This document shows positions 5,660 through 5,712 of a stretch of 5,712 bases of DNA, piece after piece; the stretch's first letter is position 1, and each line of letters opens with the position of its first letter. The notes beneath the pieces are model-generated. The model was not told the origin of the DNA and did not search any database. It was given only the letters and a program-made list of their open reading frames with translations. This DNA is from CAXTTV01 sp964247295. Its GTDB lineage: Bacteria > Chloroflexota > Ktedonobacteria > Ktedonobacterales > Ktedonobacteraceae. Both the position numbers and the translations under genes were made by a program. The stretch is taken from the NCBI GenBank assembly GCA_964247295.1, contig CAXTTV010000259.1:1-5712 (forward strand), read 5' to 3'.

Positions 5660-5712
5660 ATGGAACTGGAATTAAGCATTAATGGTGTGATAGAGTCTCT
5701 GGATGTCCTGCC
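5660..5712 (+). CDS. [2Fe-2S] subunit of the molybdenum hydroxylase (partial, cut by right edge)
   Basis: Only the first 17 codons are present: MELELSINGVIESLDVL, then the first two bases (CC) of a proline codon. The pattern of a short beta strand, the ING turn and a second strand ending in V-x-P is the standard beginning of the small iron-sulfur subunits (CoxS/XdhC/YagT type). In those, two [2Fe-2S] clusters relay electrons from the molybdenum cofactor to FAD. The ATG is 4 bases after the stop of the FAD-subunit gene and has GGAGAG (5645-5650) 9 bases upstream. The cluster-binding cysteines lie beyond the window. The FAD then [2Fe-2S] gene order is the common medium-small-large arrangement, predicting the molybdopterin subunit next. 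Confidence comes from context as much as from the short peptide. Confidence 0.8.
   Translation, partial: MELELSINGVIESLDVL

Overview
The window is an ordinary-looking stretch of bacterial chromosome with roughly balanced base composition. It holds four complete genes, a small fifth gene, and two genes cut by the window edges. The likely source is a Chloroflexota bacterium of the Ktedonobacteria type. That is an inference from three things: the style of the proteins (a degenerate receiver fused to a V4R-like domain, and a non-HemE URO-D family protein), good Shine-Dalgarno sites, and sigma70-like promoters. No taxonomic marker is present, so the placement is tentative.

Layout. Positions 2-106 are the last 34 codons of an unrecognised plus-strand gene, followed by a strong rho-independent terminator (128-169). 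A run of 10 N (214-223) marks an assembly join. A near-consensus promoter (327-355) then leads to a 380-aa plus-strand protein (434-1576) with a pseudo-receiver N-terminus and a V4R-like C-terminus. Converging on it from the minus strand, with only 12 bases between the stops, is a two-gene unit. It consists of a 70-aa putative membrane-anchored protein (2776-2564) and a 323-aa uroporphyrinogen decarboxylase superfamily protein (2560-1589). The ribosome-binding site of the second gene lies inside the Glu-rich last codons of the first.

Across a short divergent region (2777-2953) a plus-strand purine-catabolism operon begins: adenine deaminase (ade, 2954-4681), the FAD-binding subunit of a molybdenum hydroxylase, probably xanthine dehydrogenase (4690-5655), and the first 17 codons of its [2Fe-2S] subunit (from 5660). 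Gaps between these genes are 8 and 4 bases. The pathway logic is consistent: adenine is deaminated to hypoxanthine, which a xanthine dehydrogenase would oxidise to xanthine and urate. The molybdopterin-binding large subunit would be expected just beyond the right edge.

I see no mobile element, CRISPR array, tRNA or rRNA, and no clear undescribed multi-gene system. The least explained items are the pseudo-receiver/V4R-like fusion, the small membrane protein coupled to the URO-D family protein, and a strong difference in GATC density between two adjacent genes of the purine operon.
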